64,000 nt of DNA from UBA7662 sp943369355 (GTDB lineage Bacteria > Bacteroidota > Bacteroidia > UBA7662): contig CALRMX020000003.1 in the NCBI GenBank assembly GCA_943369355.1, forward strand, positions 1-64,000. Reading direction: 5' to 3'. The notes below the pieces were generated by a model. The model worked only from the letters and a program-made list of their open reading frames with translations, searched no databases and had not been told where the DNA came from. The translations under genes and the position numbers were made by a program. Position 1 is the stretch's first letter, and each line of letters begins with the position of its first letter. This document shows positions 34,608 to 43,736 of the stretch, one piece after another.

Positions 34608-37007
34608 ATGAAAACCCGACTGCTCTTTGGGCTAGTATTCTTTTTAGTTGCTGGCCTATCGCCCACTTTTGCGCAAAAAGCACAATACCAGCTCAGCGGT
34701 TATATCAAAGAAAAAGGTAGCCGTGAATCGCTGGCAGGTGCCAATGTATTCATCACTGAGCTTAAAACTGGAACCACCTCCAATACCTATGGCTTCTACT
34801 CGATTCGTTTGCCCGAAGGCGATTACGAAGTACGCGTGAGTTATGTGGGCTACAAAACGCTAATCGTGCCTTTGAGCCTTTACCGCGCTACTGAGCTCGA
34901 TTTTTCACTCGAACAGTCGGCCACCCTGGGCGAGGTAGTCGTTACCGATGATGCCATCGTGACCCGACAGGCCGAAGACGTCCTGATGAGCAAAGTAGAA
35001 ATAAACGCGGCGCAGATTCAGAATACACCTACACTCTTAGGTGAAAAAGACCTGCTGAAAACCCTGCAGCTGTTACCCGGTGTACAATCGGGTGGCGAAG
35101 GTCAGAGTGGTATTTATGTGCGTGGCGGTGGCCCCGACCAGAACCTGATTTTAGTCGATGAGGCTACAGTATACAACGCTAGCCACCTTTTTGGCTTCTT
35201 CTCTTTGTTTAATGGCGACGCCATCAAAAGCGTTACCCTCACCAAGGGAGGTTTCCCCGCGCGCTACGGCGGTCGTTTGTCGTCGGTGGTAGATATTACG
35301 ATGAAAGAAGGCGACCAATCGCGTTACAAATCGGAAGTAGGCATTGGGCTTTTGTCGTCGCGGGCAGTAATAGAAGGCCCTATTTTAAAGAACAAAGCCA
35401 GTTTTATTGTAAGTGCTCGTCGAACGTACATCGATGTGCTTACTCGACCTATAATCAAAGCAAGTTCGGGTGTAGACTTGGGCTACTATTTCTATGACCT
35501 GAACGCAAAACTCAACTACGAGATAAACCGCAAAAATCGCGTTTACCTGAGCTCGTACTTTGGTCGCGATAAATTTTTGGGGGGATTTTCCGACGCAGAT
35601 GTCAAAACCAGCTCCACCTTAGGATGGGGAAACGCCACGGGTACCTTGCGTTGGAATCACCAATACAGTGACAAAGTATTTTTCAATACCGCCCTCATTT
35701 TAAGTGATTTTAGCTTTCGAATTGCCGATGAATTTGCTTCAAGCAATTACGAGTATGCCCTAGCTTACAGCAGTCAGGTGCGTGACTTAAGTTTAAAGTT
35801 CGATGCCGATTTAGGTTTTTGGCTTAACCACCGAATTCGTAGCGGAATACAAATTACGAGGCACGTATTTACCCCATCTGCCGTCGTTGTGCGCGACTCC
35901 GATTTTCCTGCCGGGAATGTTGACCGCGCACAACGAGAGAACAACTTAGAATCGGGTATTTATATCGAAGACCAATGGCGTATCAGCGACCGCTTGGAAG
36001 CCAATTTAGGCATGCGGTTTAGTCATTTTACGAGTGGCTCTCGACAATATTTCCGCCCCGAACCCCGATTAAACGCCCGGTATCTGCTCAACGAAAATCA
36101 GTCAATTAAGCTCGCTTTCTCGCAGATGAACCAATACCTACACCTGCTATCGAACAGTGGCATAGGTTTACCAACCGATTTGTGGTTACCCGCCAACGAT
36201 CGGGTAAAGCCCCAGCGTTCTACCCAAATTGCAGCAGGATATGCACACGACTTACCCAAGCATGGACTTACGTTTACTGTAGAAACCTATTATAAAATAT
36301 CTCGCGACGTTTTGGCCTACCGACCGGGAGCTTCTTTTGTCATCGAAGGCATCGATGCCCTCCTCGATCCTGAAGGCGTGGATGAATTTAATTGGGAAGA
36401 TCAAGTCACCACGGGACAGAGCGAGTCGTACGGTATCGAGTTTTTGTTGCAGAAGCCCAAAGGCAAGTTTAACGGTTGGATTGGTTACACCCTCGCCAAA
36501 ATCGACATGACTTTTCCCGAGCTCAATTTTGGCCGAACGTTTCCAGCACGTTACGACCGCCGCCACGACATCAGTGTGGTAGCATTCATGGATGTTCGGA
36601 AACCTACTGAGAAAAAAAATGGCGTAAAACTGAATGCTGTATTCGTATTTGGCACCGGCAATGCCATCACCATACCACAATCGCGCTATCAAGCGCCTGT
36701 ATTTAATCCAGGCTCCTCCTCTTTTAGTTTCAACCAAAACCCGAATTCATTTTTGAACCAAATATCGGTTGAAGATTACGGCCCGTTGAACTCCTACCGA
36801 ATGGCCAATTACCACCGCATGGACATTGGCATTCAGTTTACCAAACCCTTAAAGTGGGGCGATCGTACCTGGGAGTTGGGCATTTACAATGTGTACAATC
36901 GCTACAATCCTTGGATCATTACCTCTAATTTCAGTGGCAGCGGTTTGGTTCAGTATTCACTTTTTGGCATTGTTCCTTCTATTACCTACAGCTTTAAGTT
37001 CCGATGA
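34608..37007 (+). CDS. TonB-dependent receptor with carboxypeptidase-like domain
   Basis: The 799-residue outer-membrane receptor has a signal peptide (SPTFAQ), a CarboxypepD_reg-like/DUF4480 domain (about 27-105; SRESLAGANVFITELKTGT, GFYSIRLPEGDY), a plug domain (about 115-235; LLPGVQSGGEGQSGIYVRGGG), and a beta-barrel ending with the aromatic IVPSITYSFKFR. It overlaps the DUF4249 lipoprotein gene by 4 nt, the standard receptor/DUF4249 pairing of Bacteroidota. No SusD is present. It sits between kynureninase and kynurenine monooxygenase, so uptake of an aromatic amino acid or peptide is a plausible but unproven role. Confidence 0.93.
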   Translation: MKTRLLFGLVFFLVAGLSPTFAQKAQYQLSGYIKEKGSRESLAGANVFITELKTGTTSNTYGFYSIRLPEGDYEVRVSYVGYKTLIVPLSLYRATELDFSLEQSATLGEVVVTDDAIVTRQAEDVLMSKVEINAAQIQNTPTLLGEKDLLKTLQLLPGVQSGGEGQSGIYVRGGGPDQNLILVDEATVYNASHLFGFFSLFNGDAIKSVTLTKGGFPARYGGRLSSVVDITMKEGDQSRYKSEVGIGLLSSRAVIEGPILKNKASFIVSARRTYIDVLTRPIIKASSGVDLGYYFYDLNAKLNYEINRKNRVYLSSYFGRDKFLGGFSDADVKTSSTLGWGNATGTLRWNHQYSDKVFFNTALILSDFSFRIADEFASSNYEYALAYSSQVRDLSLKFDADLGFWLNHRIRSGIQITRHVFTPSAVVVRDSDFPAGNVDRAQRENNLESGIYIEDQWRISDRLEANLGMRFSHFTSGSRQYFRPEPRLNARYLLNENQSIKLAFSQMNQYLHLLSNSGIGLPTDLWLPANDRVKPQRSTQIAAGYAHDLPKHGLTFTVETYYKISRDVLAYRPGASFVIEGIDALLDPEGVDEFNWEDQVTTGQSESYGIEFLLQKPKGKFNGWIGYTLAKIDMTFPELNFGRTFPARYDRRHDISVVAFMDVRKPTEKKNGVKLNAVFVFGTGNAITIPQSRYQAPVFNPGSSSFSFNQNPNSFLNQISVEDYGPLNSYRMANYHRMDIGIQFTKPLKWGDRTWELGIYNVYNRYNPWIITSNFSGSGLVQYSLFGIVPSITYSFKFR

Positions 37008-37873
37008 AAAGGTTATTCATATTAGTTCTCGGTAGCATAATGCTTACCGCATGTGGGGAAAAATTCATCTCCACGGTCGATCTCGGCATTAAAAGCCAAC
37101 CCGTCATAGGTTGCTTCCTCACCCCGGGCGATAGCATCCTCGAGGTGTCGGTGACGATGAGTGTGCCCATTTCTAGTCGCGACCAGAGCTACCCCGTACG
37201 CCGCGATGCTGTGGTGCGCCTGCTTTCCGACACCGAAAGTTTGACCCTCACGTATACCGACAGCACGCAAACGTTTTTGATCCTCGCCCCTACTTTTGTT
37301 GTACCCGGGAGGAGATATCGCTTACAAGTAGAGCTCGACGGAAAACGTTACGAAGCAGAAACGCGAGTTCCAGAGGTATACAACCCTCAACTCAGCCTCG
37401 AATTCACCAAAACCGTGGCGACGGATCCATTTTTTAGTGATACGGTATACAATTTTCGTAAAAACTGGAAAGCACCAGCATTTGGTCCACATTATTTTGC
37501 CTCTATTGTGTTGCATCAAGGTTTCGACCTCGATGGAAAATTGTTGTACCAGATACCCATTACCGACGATTTCACTTCGGCATTGGATCTAAGCTACTTC
37601 ACGTCCAATACTCCTTCGCGTGACTTTCAGAGAAGGATAGAAGAAGTTTATCTCAACTTTGTTTTCGATCCTACCCGAGAAACCGAACGATTTGCGGCTC
37701 GCTTGTACTATGGCGATTTTGCCTTTTACAGGTACCACGAGAGTGTTGACAACAACTGGTGGAGCTCTGGCGACTTCTTTACCGAACCCTCACCCGTTTA
37801 CAGCAGTTTCGACGATGCATTCGGTGCCTTTGGCAGTTACATTAAACTAGAAACGAGTATTCCGTTTCGCTAA
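37004..37873 (+). CDS. DUF4249 domain lipoprotein
   Basis: The 289-residue protein starts with a lipoprotein signal (IMLTAC, Cys17) and has the DUF4249 pattern: early FISTVDLGIKSQPVIGCFL, an Ig-like segment ending PGRRYRLQVELDGKRYEAETRVPEV, then a beta-rich half. DUF4249 genes occur next to TonB receptors, and the proteins probably act on the receptor surface, analogous to SusD; exact function is unknown. ATGA overlap with the receptor gene indicates translational coupling. Confidence 0.88.
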   Translation: MKRLFILVLGSIMLTACGEKFISTVDLGIKSQPVIGCFLTPGDSILEVSVTMSVPISSRDQSYPVRRDAVVRLLSDTESLTLTYTDSTQTFLILAPTFVVPGRRYRLQVELDGKRYEAETRVPEVYNPQLSLEFTKTVATDPFFSDTVYNFRKNWKAPAFGPHYFASIVLHQGFDLDGKLLYQIPITDDFTSALDLSYFTSNTPSRDFQRRIEEVYLNFVFDPTRETERFAARLYYGDFAFYRYHESVDNNWWSSGDFFTEPSPVYSSFDDAFGAFGSYIKLETSIPFR

Positions 37874-38031
37874 ATCAAAAGTGCATGCGGTTTAGCGCAG
37901 TAACAGCGAAATACTTGACTTGATCGTTACTTCGTACAAGCCACGCGTAATCTTGTTTTTGACATAAAGAGCTGGCAGCACCATGCCTTTTTGTGCCGAA
38001 AAGGCACTAAATTCGGACATCAAAACAGGAT

Positions 38032-39384
38032 ATGGCTAAACACGCTACTTTGCTCGGAGCCGGATTGGTGGGCTCGTTACTTGCCGTTTATTTGCGTCGC
38101 CGTGGTTATGCGGTAGATGTTTATGAACGTAGACCCGACCTCCGCAAAGCTGGTGCTTACGGTGGTCGTTCGATCAATTTAGCGCTGAGCGATCGTGGCT
38201 TTCGTGCGCTCGAAGCCGTTGGATTAGCCGATGAAGTTCGCCAAGTGGGTATACCCATGTACGGCAGGATGATGCACGATGAAAAAGGCCAGCTGTCGTA
38301 CCAAGCCTACGGCAAGGAAGGTCAGGCTATTTATTCGGTATCGCGGGGTGGCCTCAATTTCAAGATGATGGACCTCGCCGAAGCCGAAGGGGCACGCTTG
38401 CACTTTTTGATGCGCAGTACCGAAGTTGACCTTACCGAAAAAATCGTGCATTTCGAAAAAGACGATACCCGCCAACGCATGAGTGTACCCTACGAATTGC
38501 TCTTTGGTTCGGATGGGGCTTTCTCAGCCTTGCGCGGCAGTCTACAGAAACGCGACCGTTTTGACTACAGTCAAGATTATCTGTCGGCGGGCTACAAAGA
38601 ACTCACCATACCCGGTGGCCCGAACGGGGAGTTTTTGATGGAGAAAAATGCCTTACACATATGGCCACGCGGCAGCTATATGATGATTGCCTTGCCCAAT
38701 CCCGACGGCAGCTTTACCTGTACCCTATTTTTTCCGTTCGAAGGCCCTGATTCGTTCGCCAGCCTGCAAACCCGCGAGCAAGTTGCAGCATTCTTCGACC
38801 GCGTATTCCCCGATGCAGTGCCGCTCATGCCTACCTTGCTCGACGACTATTTCAACAACCCCACTTCATCGCTGGTTACTGTAAAATGTAGTCCCTGGAC
38901 CGCCGACAGTGCCGCTCTAATTGGCGATGCTGCCCACGCCATCGTTCCCTTTTACGGTCAAGGCATGAATTGCGGCTTCGAAGACGTATACGTACTCAAT
39001 CAACTCATCGATGCGTATCAAGAAGATTGGAGCCAAATTCTGCCCGCCTATCAAGCCAGCCGCAAACCCGATGGTGACGCCATAGCCGATTTGGCCAAGG
39101 CCAACTTCATCGAAATGCGCGATAAAGTTGCCGATCCCGACTTCTTACTACGCAAAAAGATTGAAGCACGTATCCACCAACTCTATCCACAAAAGTGGGT
39201 GCCCTTGTACACCATGGTTACCTTCAGCCCCGATATCCGCTACAGCGAAGCCTTACGGCTGGGGCAGGTACAAGACACCCTCATGGACAAGGTGATGGCC
39301 CGCGAAGGCATACGTGAGCATTGGGAAAACGACGAAAACATGGCCTTTATACACGATTTAATGGCCCAATACGATCGGCAATGA
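38032..39384 (+). CDS. kmo: Kynurenine 3-monooxygenase
   Basis: A FAD hydroxylase converting L-kynurenine to 3-hydroxykynurenine with NADPH and O2. The 450 residues begin with the Rossmann GAGLVGSLLAVYLRRRGYAV and the family signature GGRSINLALSDRG (about 42-54). The second FAD motif is LIGDAAHAIVPFYGQGMNCG (about 301-320). It follows a Shine-Dalgarno-like AGGAT. Its product feeds kynureninase. A small membrane protein gene overlaps its stop by 4 nt. Confidence 0.96.
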   Translation: MAKHATLLGAGLVGSLLAVYLRRRGYAVDVYERRPDLRKAGAYGGRSINLALSDRGFRALEAVGLADEVRQVGIPMYGRMMHDEKGQLSYQAYGKEGQAIYSVSRGGLNFKMMDLAEAEGARLHFLMRSTEVDLTEKIVHFEKDDTRQRMSVPYELLFGSDGAFSALRGSLQKRDRFDYSQDYLSAGYKELTIPGGPNGEFLMEKNALHIWPRGSYMMIALPNPDGSFTCTLFFPFEGPDSFASLQTREQVAAFFDRVFPDAVPLMPTLLDDYFNNPTSSLVTVKCSPWTADSAALIGDAAHAIVPFYGQGMNCGFEDVYVLNQLIDAYQEDWSQILPAYQASRKPDGDAIADLAKANFIEMRDKVADPDFLLRKKIEARIHQLYPQKWVPLYTMVTFSPDIRYSEALRLGQVQDTLMDKVMAREGIREHWENDENMAFIHDLMAQYDRQ

Positions 39385-39851
39385 GTGCCATTCAGAATCT
39401 AAGGCAGATGTTACTTTTCCGATTGGTCGCTTTCGGAATCGTGGGTATTGGCGTTTTTGCCGTATTCGAAAGCAGCCTTAACCCTCTTATGGCTTATGGC
39501 AGCCTGGCCGTCGCTGTTGGGGTGTTTATCGCCGTTTGGTTAATTGTAAATCCTACCTACGTTTGTTTCGATTTTGTGAATGGCAAGCTGTTAATCGGCA
39601 CCGATAAAGAAGATAGTGACAACTTTCACTTGGTCATGCCTCTGAACGAATTTGCTGGCTATGAAATCGTGAAAGCGTATGGTGGTCTGCGGAAAACCTT
39701 ACACATCTACCGAAAAGTTGGAAATCAATTCCAGCGGAGCAAAGGCACCAATTTGAGTTTGTTCACCCGTGCTCAACTCAAACAACTGAAGACGCGCTTT
39801 GCCGACTTACAAGAAAAAAACGGAACCAAAGGCTTGCGTTTCAATCAATAG
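39381..39851 (+). CDS. Small membrane protein, unknown function
   Basis: A 156-residue protein with two N-terminal membrane helices (about 10-32 and 37-58) followed by a soluble beta-rich segment with FDFVNGKLLIGTDKEDSDNF and a Lys-rich C-terminus. No family is recognised. The ATG overlaps the kmo stop (ATGA), so it is coupled to kmo, though a link to kynurenine metabolism is only contextual. Its 3' end overlaps the convergent cyclase gene by 7 nt. Confidence 0.7.
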   Translation: MSAIQNLRQMLLFRLVAFGIVGIGVFAVFESSLNPLMAYGSLAVAVGVFIAVWLIVNPTYVCFDFVNGKLLIGTDKEDSDNFHLVMPLNEFAGYEIVKAYGGLRKTLHIYRKVGNQFQRSKGTNLSLFTRAQLKQLKTRFADLQEKNGTKGLRFNQ

Positions 39852-40576
39852 CACCGATACAGTACCGGTTTACTTGGACTGGCGTCGTTCACAAAAGCAG
39901 CTACCATCAAATTCAACACATAATCACCATCGGGTACGTTGTCGGCCACATAAATCATCTCGGTGATTGTAGCCTCGTAACGAATGTCCTCAGGGTACCC
40001 CCAAAAGGCTTTGTGCGCCAGCAAAAGGCCGCCATCTTCTTCGCGGTCAACCGATGGCTGGTCGGTGAGCAGGTGCAATACACCTATTTGATTGAGCCAA
40101 GCCGTGCTAGCAGGGTCGAAATAAGTTGGATTTGTGCCGCTGTAGCGCTTCTGCAGTTTTGTATCGGAATTGGGTAAACTTCGAACCACCAAAGCTTCCG
40201 GACGTCGTTCACCCAAGGCTTCTTGCAGGGCTTCAAGCCTTATGATCCAATCGCCGCCTTGTGACTGTGGTGTAACCGAAATAAGCACGGCCGAGAACAA
40301 ATAGCGCGTGAGGCAATGCTCCAAGGGTGTATGCGCTGTATCGATATGACCTACACTTTCGGTGTGCGTGCCGTTGCCATGCGGGTTAAAGCGAATGTTG
40401 TTCACGTTACAAGCCCCGCCTTGATTCACGTCGCCAACAAAACTGCCTATGGCAAAGGGGCTAAACTCCGGGTCGGGTATGTAAAAAGCATTCGGGTTGG
40501 CATTCCCATGTTGCATAGGAATGGCAATGGCGTGCGGATGGCTCCAGTCTACACGCTTAGGGTCAAACGAAATCAT
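39845..40576 (-). CDS. Cyclase family protein, candidate kynurenine formamidase
   Basis: The 243-residue protein fits the cyclase/KynB metal hydrolase family, with the metal motif in FNPHGNGTHTESVGH (about 66-80), equivalent to HxGTHxDxxxH, and DQPSVDREEDGG further on. The second half of the motif has Glu where many members have Asp. KynB hydrolyses N-formylkynurenine to kynurenine, the step between tryptophan dioxygenase and KMO, and no other formamidase candidate is in the window. The assignment therefore rests on family plus location. Its 5' end overlaps hemW by 14 nt and it has AGGAG before ATG. Confidence 0.78.
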   Translation of the reverse strand: MISFDPKRVDWSHPHAIAIPMQHGNANPNAFYIPDPEFSPFAIGSFVGDVNQGGACNVNNIRFNPHGNGTHTESVGHIDTAHTPLEHCLTRYLFSAVLISVTPQSQGGDWIIRLEALQEALGERRPEALVVRSLPNSDTKLQKRYSGTNPTYFDPASTAWLNQIGVLHLLTDQPSVDREEDGGLLLAHKAFWGYPEDIRYEATITEMIYVADNVPDGDYVLNLMVAAFVNDASPSKPVLYRCY

Positions 40577-41702
40577 CTCCTAATATAAAAAGATCGCTCG
40601 CCATACGGTCGGCAAAATGTTTTCCTTTTCGTGTCAACCGTATGTGCCCCTGTTCAATTTGGTACCATTCAGGGTCACAATCGCCTAAAGCTTGTACCAA
40701 TTCCTGCTCTACTTGTTCACCAAAACGCTGTAAAACCAATTGCAAATCAATGCCCTCTTTCAAACGCAAGGCCGTAAGCACATATTCGTTGTAAGCTGTT
40801 CGCGCATCTATGTTTTCGTAGCTCGCCGGAAACTCCCCGCTCGTTATGCTTTGTATGTATTTAGGATTGTTGGCCACATTCCACCATCGTTGTTGTCCAT
40901 CAAAACTGTGGGCCGATGGGCCTATGCCGAGATATGATTTATTCTGCCAATAAGAGCTGTTGTGCACCGCACGATGACCAACTTTCGCAAAATTCGAGAT
41001 TTCGTAATGTTCGTAGCCATGGGCCTGGGCCATATCCATCAATAAATCGAACTGCCGGCTGGCCGTATCGTCGGGTACTGCAGCAACCTTCCCTTTTCGT
41101 ATGAGCGCCTCGAGTGGTGTTTTTTGTTCAACAGTGAGGCTGTAAGCCGAAAAATGCGGCAACTCCATCGCCATCAACTGATCCACATTGGCCACCCAAT
41201 CGGCATCGGTTAGTCCCGGCAAAGCATAAATGAGGTCGGCCGTGAGGTCGCGAAACCCAATTTCACGTGCCAAACGTATGCAATTGCGGGCTTCCCGAGC
41301 GTTGTGCGCCCTGTTCATGGTTTGAAGATCTTCGTCGCGAAACGACTGTATGCCAATGCTCAAGCGGTTGATGCCTAAATCATAAAGCTCATTCAACTTC
41401 GGGAGCGTTAGATCGTCGGGATTGGCTTCGAGCGTAATCTCAGCACCCGTGACTACGCCATACAACTTATGTACGGCGTCTATTAACTTTTCAAGCTCCC
41501 TGGCATCCAGCAAAGAGGGCGTTCCACCACCGAAATACAGGGTTTCAAATGGAGCGGCTCCCCAGTGCGGCGCACGTAGCTCCAACTCCTGAAGCATGGC
41601 GGCAACCAAATCTTCCTTCAGCCGCAACGACGTGCTGAAGTGAAAATCGCAGTAATGACATGCCTGCTTACAAAAGGGTATATGAAGATAGAGTCCGGCC
41701 AC
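40563..41702 (-). CDS. hemW: Radical SAM HemW-like protein (coproporphyrinogen oxidase-like)
   Basis: The 379-residue radical SAM protein has the cluster motif CKQACHYC (about 11-18), the glycine-rich FGGGTPSLL, ANPDDL, and the HemW-type C-terminal motif HNSSYWQNKSYLGIGPSAHS. HemW is a haem chaperone in respiratory protein maturation rather than a true oxygen-independent coproporphyrinogen oxidase. The start is GTG 41702, and an exact -7 box ends 5 nt before it. The 3' end overlaps the cyclase start. Confidence 0.93.
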   Translation of the reverse strand: MAGLYLHIPFCKQACHYCDFHFSTSLRLKEDLVAAMLQELELRAPHWGAAPFETLYFGGGTPSLLDARELEKLIDAVHKLYGVVTGAEITLEANPDDLTLPKLNELYDLGINRLSIGIQSFRDEDLQTMNRAHNAREARNCIRLAREIGFRDLTADLIYALPGLTDADWVANVDQLMAMELPHFSAYSLTVEQKTPLEALIRKGKVAAVPDDTASRQFDLLMDMAQAHGYEHYEISNFAKVGHRAVHNSSYWQNKSYLGIGPSAHSFDGQQRWWNVANNPKYIQSITSGEFPASYENIDARTAYNEYVLTALRLKEGIDLQLVLQRFGEQVEQELVQALGDCDPEWYQIEQGHIRLTRKGKHFADRMASDLFILGDDFV

Positions 41703-41707
41703 TTGGC

Positions 41708-41715
41708 CAAAAATA
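41708..41715 (-). promoter_or_regulatory. -7 element (TATTTTTG) 5 nt before hemW GTG
   Basis: The minus strand reads TATTTTTGGCCAAGTG. The spacing predicts a leaderless or near-leaderless mRNA for hemW and the downstream cyclase. Confidence 0.55.
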
Positions 41716-41719
41716 GCAC

Positions 41720-42820
41720 TCAGCGCGTGGTTTTACGTCGATTGCGCTGATAGTCGTGAAAAACATATTCCCCCAAGCCCTTGAGGCTGCTGTAAAACGC
41801 TTTTCCCTGATTGGCCCCGGTAAATTCTTCGACAAACTCCTGCAAGTAAGGGTCGCGGGCTATCATAAACGTAGTAATGGGAATCTTGGCTTTGCGTGCG
41901 CGCGTGGCCAGCTCGAGGCATTTGTTGGTAATGCGTCGGTCGAGCCCAAAGCTGTTTTTGTAATACGAGCCGTCCCACTCTTTCAAACAACTGGGTTTGC
42001 CGTCGGTAATCATAAATATCTGCTTGTTCGGATTTTTACGCTTACGCAATAACTCCATGGCTAATTCCAAACCGGCCACAGTATTGGTATGAAACGGCCC
42101 AACTTGTAGATAGGGCAAATCTTTGATGGCAATGGGATACGCGTCGTCGCCAAAGGCAAGTATATCGAGTGTGTCTTTGGGATATTTTTTGGTGATGAGC
42201 TCTGCGAGCGCCATGGCCACTTTTTTGGCTGGCGTAATGCGATCTTCGCCATACAAAATCATGCTGTGCGAAATGTCGATCATCAATACGGTCGATGTTT
42301 GGGCAAACTGCTCGGTCTCACGTACTTCCAAGTCGCCCTCGGTTAGCATAAAATCACCCAAGCCGTGGTTCAATTGTGCATTGCGCAACGAATCGGTGAA
42401 GTCGATTTGGTCGCTGCTATCACCAAAACGAAACTGACGTTTGTCGGGCGACTGCTCCTGCCCGGCTCCCGGGAATGGCGTAGGGTGATTGCCACCTGGA
42501 CTACGCTTCAACTTACCGAACACCTCTTCGAGTGAACGCTGACGTATACTTTGCTCCGACTTGGGGGTCAGCTGTTGCACGCCTTGTTCGTCCTCGCGTA
42601 TATACCCGTTTTTTTTCAGGTCTTCGATGAAGTCGCCCATGCCGTACTCGTCGTCGGTGAGTTTGTATTTCCGATCGAGTTCGTTCAGCCAAGCCAACGC
42701 TTCGGCTACATCACCCGAAGTATAGGTCATCAGCTCCAGGAACAACGGCAGCAGCTTAGCGAAACCTTTGGCATCGTCGGAAGCATCGGGGACAAAATCG
42801 GTGAAGCGAAAACCAGACAT
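41720..42820 (-). CDS. VWA domain protein (MoxR/Mg-chelatase D-like partner)
   Basis: The 366-residue protein has a helical N-terminal half (about 1-160) and a von Willebrand A domain (about 170-350) with an intact MIDAS start, MIDISHSM (DxSxS), the conserved Thr region and a late Asp in MITDGKPS. Such proteins pair with MoxR-type AAA+ ATPases as metal-insertion or chaperone systems. The probable ATPase partner is about 9 kb away (52056-53537) rather than adjacent. It lies 17 nt upstream of hemW in the same direction. Confidence 0.87.
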   Translation of the reverse strand: MSGFRFTDFVPDASDDAKGFAKLLPLFLELMTYTSGDVAEALAWLNELDRKYKLTDDEYGMGDFIEDLKKNGYIREDEQGVQQLTPKSEQSIRQRSLEEVFGKLKRSPGGNHPTPFPGAGQEQSPDKRQFRFGDSSDQIDFTDSLRNAQLNHGLGDFMLTEGDLEVRETEQFAQTSTVLMIDISHSMILYGEDRITPAKKVAMALAELITKKYPKDTLDILAFGDDAYPIAIKDLPYLQVGPFHTNTVAGLELAMELLRKRKNPNKQIFMITDGKPSCLKEWDGSYYKNSFGLDRRITNKCLELATRARKAKIPITTFMIARDPYLQEFVEEFTGANQGKAFYSSLKGLGEYVFHDYQRNRRKTTR

Positions 42821-42880
42821 ACGACTACAACAAAACCGTTCGGAAAAAAGTTAAGCCCAGCGGAAGAAAAAGACATAAAA

Positions 42881-42903
42881 AAACCTCCGACTAGCGGAGG
42901 TTT
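42881..42903 (-). terminator. Terminator of the gld operon
   Basis: AAACCTCCG and CGGAGGTTT form a perfect 9-bp stem; a run of T follows on the minus strand. It lies just past the gldN stop. Confidence 0.9.
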
Positions 42904-42908
42904 CTTTT

Positions 42909-43730
42909 TTAATATTCCCAGAGGGCTTGCTCAAAATCGGTGAGCTTGTATTTGATGCGATCAGCTTCCTTCAAGATGTCTTTACCAGCTGCATAATCTT
43001 CGATACGCAAATCTTTCACGTTCGACTCTTTGTAAATGTAACTTGCAAACTGACGACGAATAAACACGTCGTCGAAGGAAGTTTTCTGACCATCGTTACG
43101 CCAGTTAAATACTTCAGTAGCCGAAATGATGTTACGGATGGCTGGATAATATACCCAGAACATCGGCAATTCACCTACTACTTGGCCTTCCGACTTCAGG
43201 TTTTGTACTGGTGCAATGGCGATGATGCGTACCACCATGGTCGAAATTTGCTTATCGAATACCCACTCTTCTTTGATGCGGTATTTCACCACGTCGTTGG
43301 GGTTGAATTCGGTCTTTTCGATGCGCTGCTCGGGAAGCAAGGTCACCGGGTTGGTTACCAAAACCGTATCGAAAGTTTCAAGCGTTTTGATGATGTCGTC
43401 GGAAGTAACTGCATTTTCAGGCTTCAACTCTTCGGTTTTGTAGAGATAACCTTCTAATTCACCACTTTTCACCGCATCGATGAGCGTATTGATGAGCATG
43501 CTCTTCGGGTAAGTAAATACCAGATTGGGCTTTTGGTTGAGGTCGATCACCCGAAGAATGTTCCAGCTGAACATCACGTCCGATTCACGGATGAATGCTT
43601 GTGGAATAGGTGGGCGTTTTTTGTATTGCTGGCGCTTGTAGGCACCGTCAATTACCTCAATCTGTTGACTTTGAGCCATTAGATCGCCTGCAAGGAGCAG
43701 GGCCACAACGAGGAAAAGCAGCTTTTTCAT
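42909..43730 (-). CDS. gldN: Gliding motility/T9SS protein GldN (PorN)
   Basis: GldN joins GldK in the periplasmic ring of the type IX secretion system under the outer membrane. The 273 residues show a signal peptide (LLAGDLMAQ), the early IRESDVMFSWNILRVIDLNQK typical of the family, and a C-terminal VKDLRIEDYAAGKDI. It is the last gene of porP-gldK-gldL-gldM-gldN, 6 nt after gldM, and its stop is followed by the operon terminator. Confidence 0.95.
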   Translation of the reverse strand: MKKLLFLVVALLLAGDLMAQSQQIEVIDGAYKRQQYKKRPPIPQAFIRESDVMFSWNILRVIDLNQKPNLVFTYPKSMLINTLIDAVKSGELEGYLYKTEELKPENAVTSDDIIKTLETFDTVLVTNPVTLLPEQRIEKTEFNPNDVVKYRIKEEWVFDKQISTMVVRIIAIAPVQNLKSEGQVVGELPMFWVYYPAIRNIISATEVFNWRNDGQKTSFDDVFIRRQFASYIYKESNVKDLRIEDYAAGKDILKEADRIKYKLTDFEQALWEY

Positions 43731-43736
43731 ACGATA

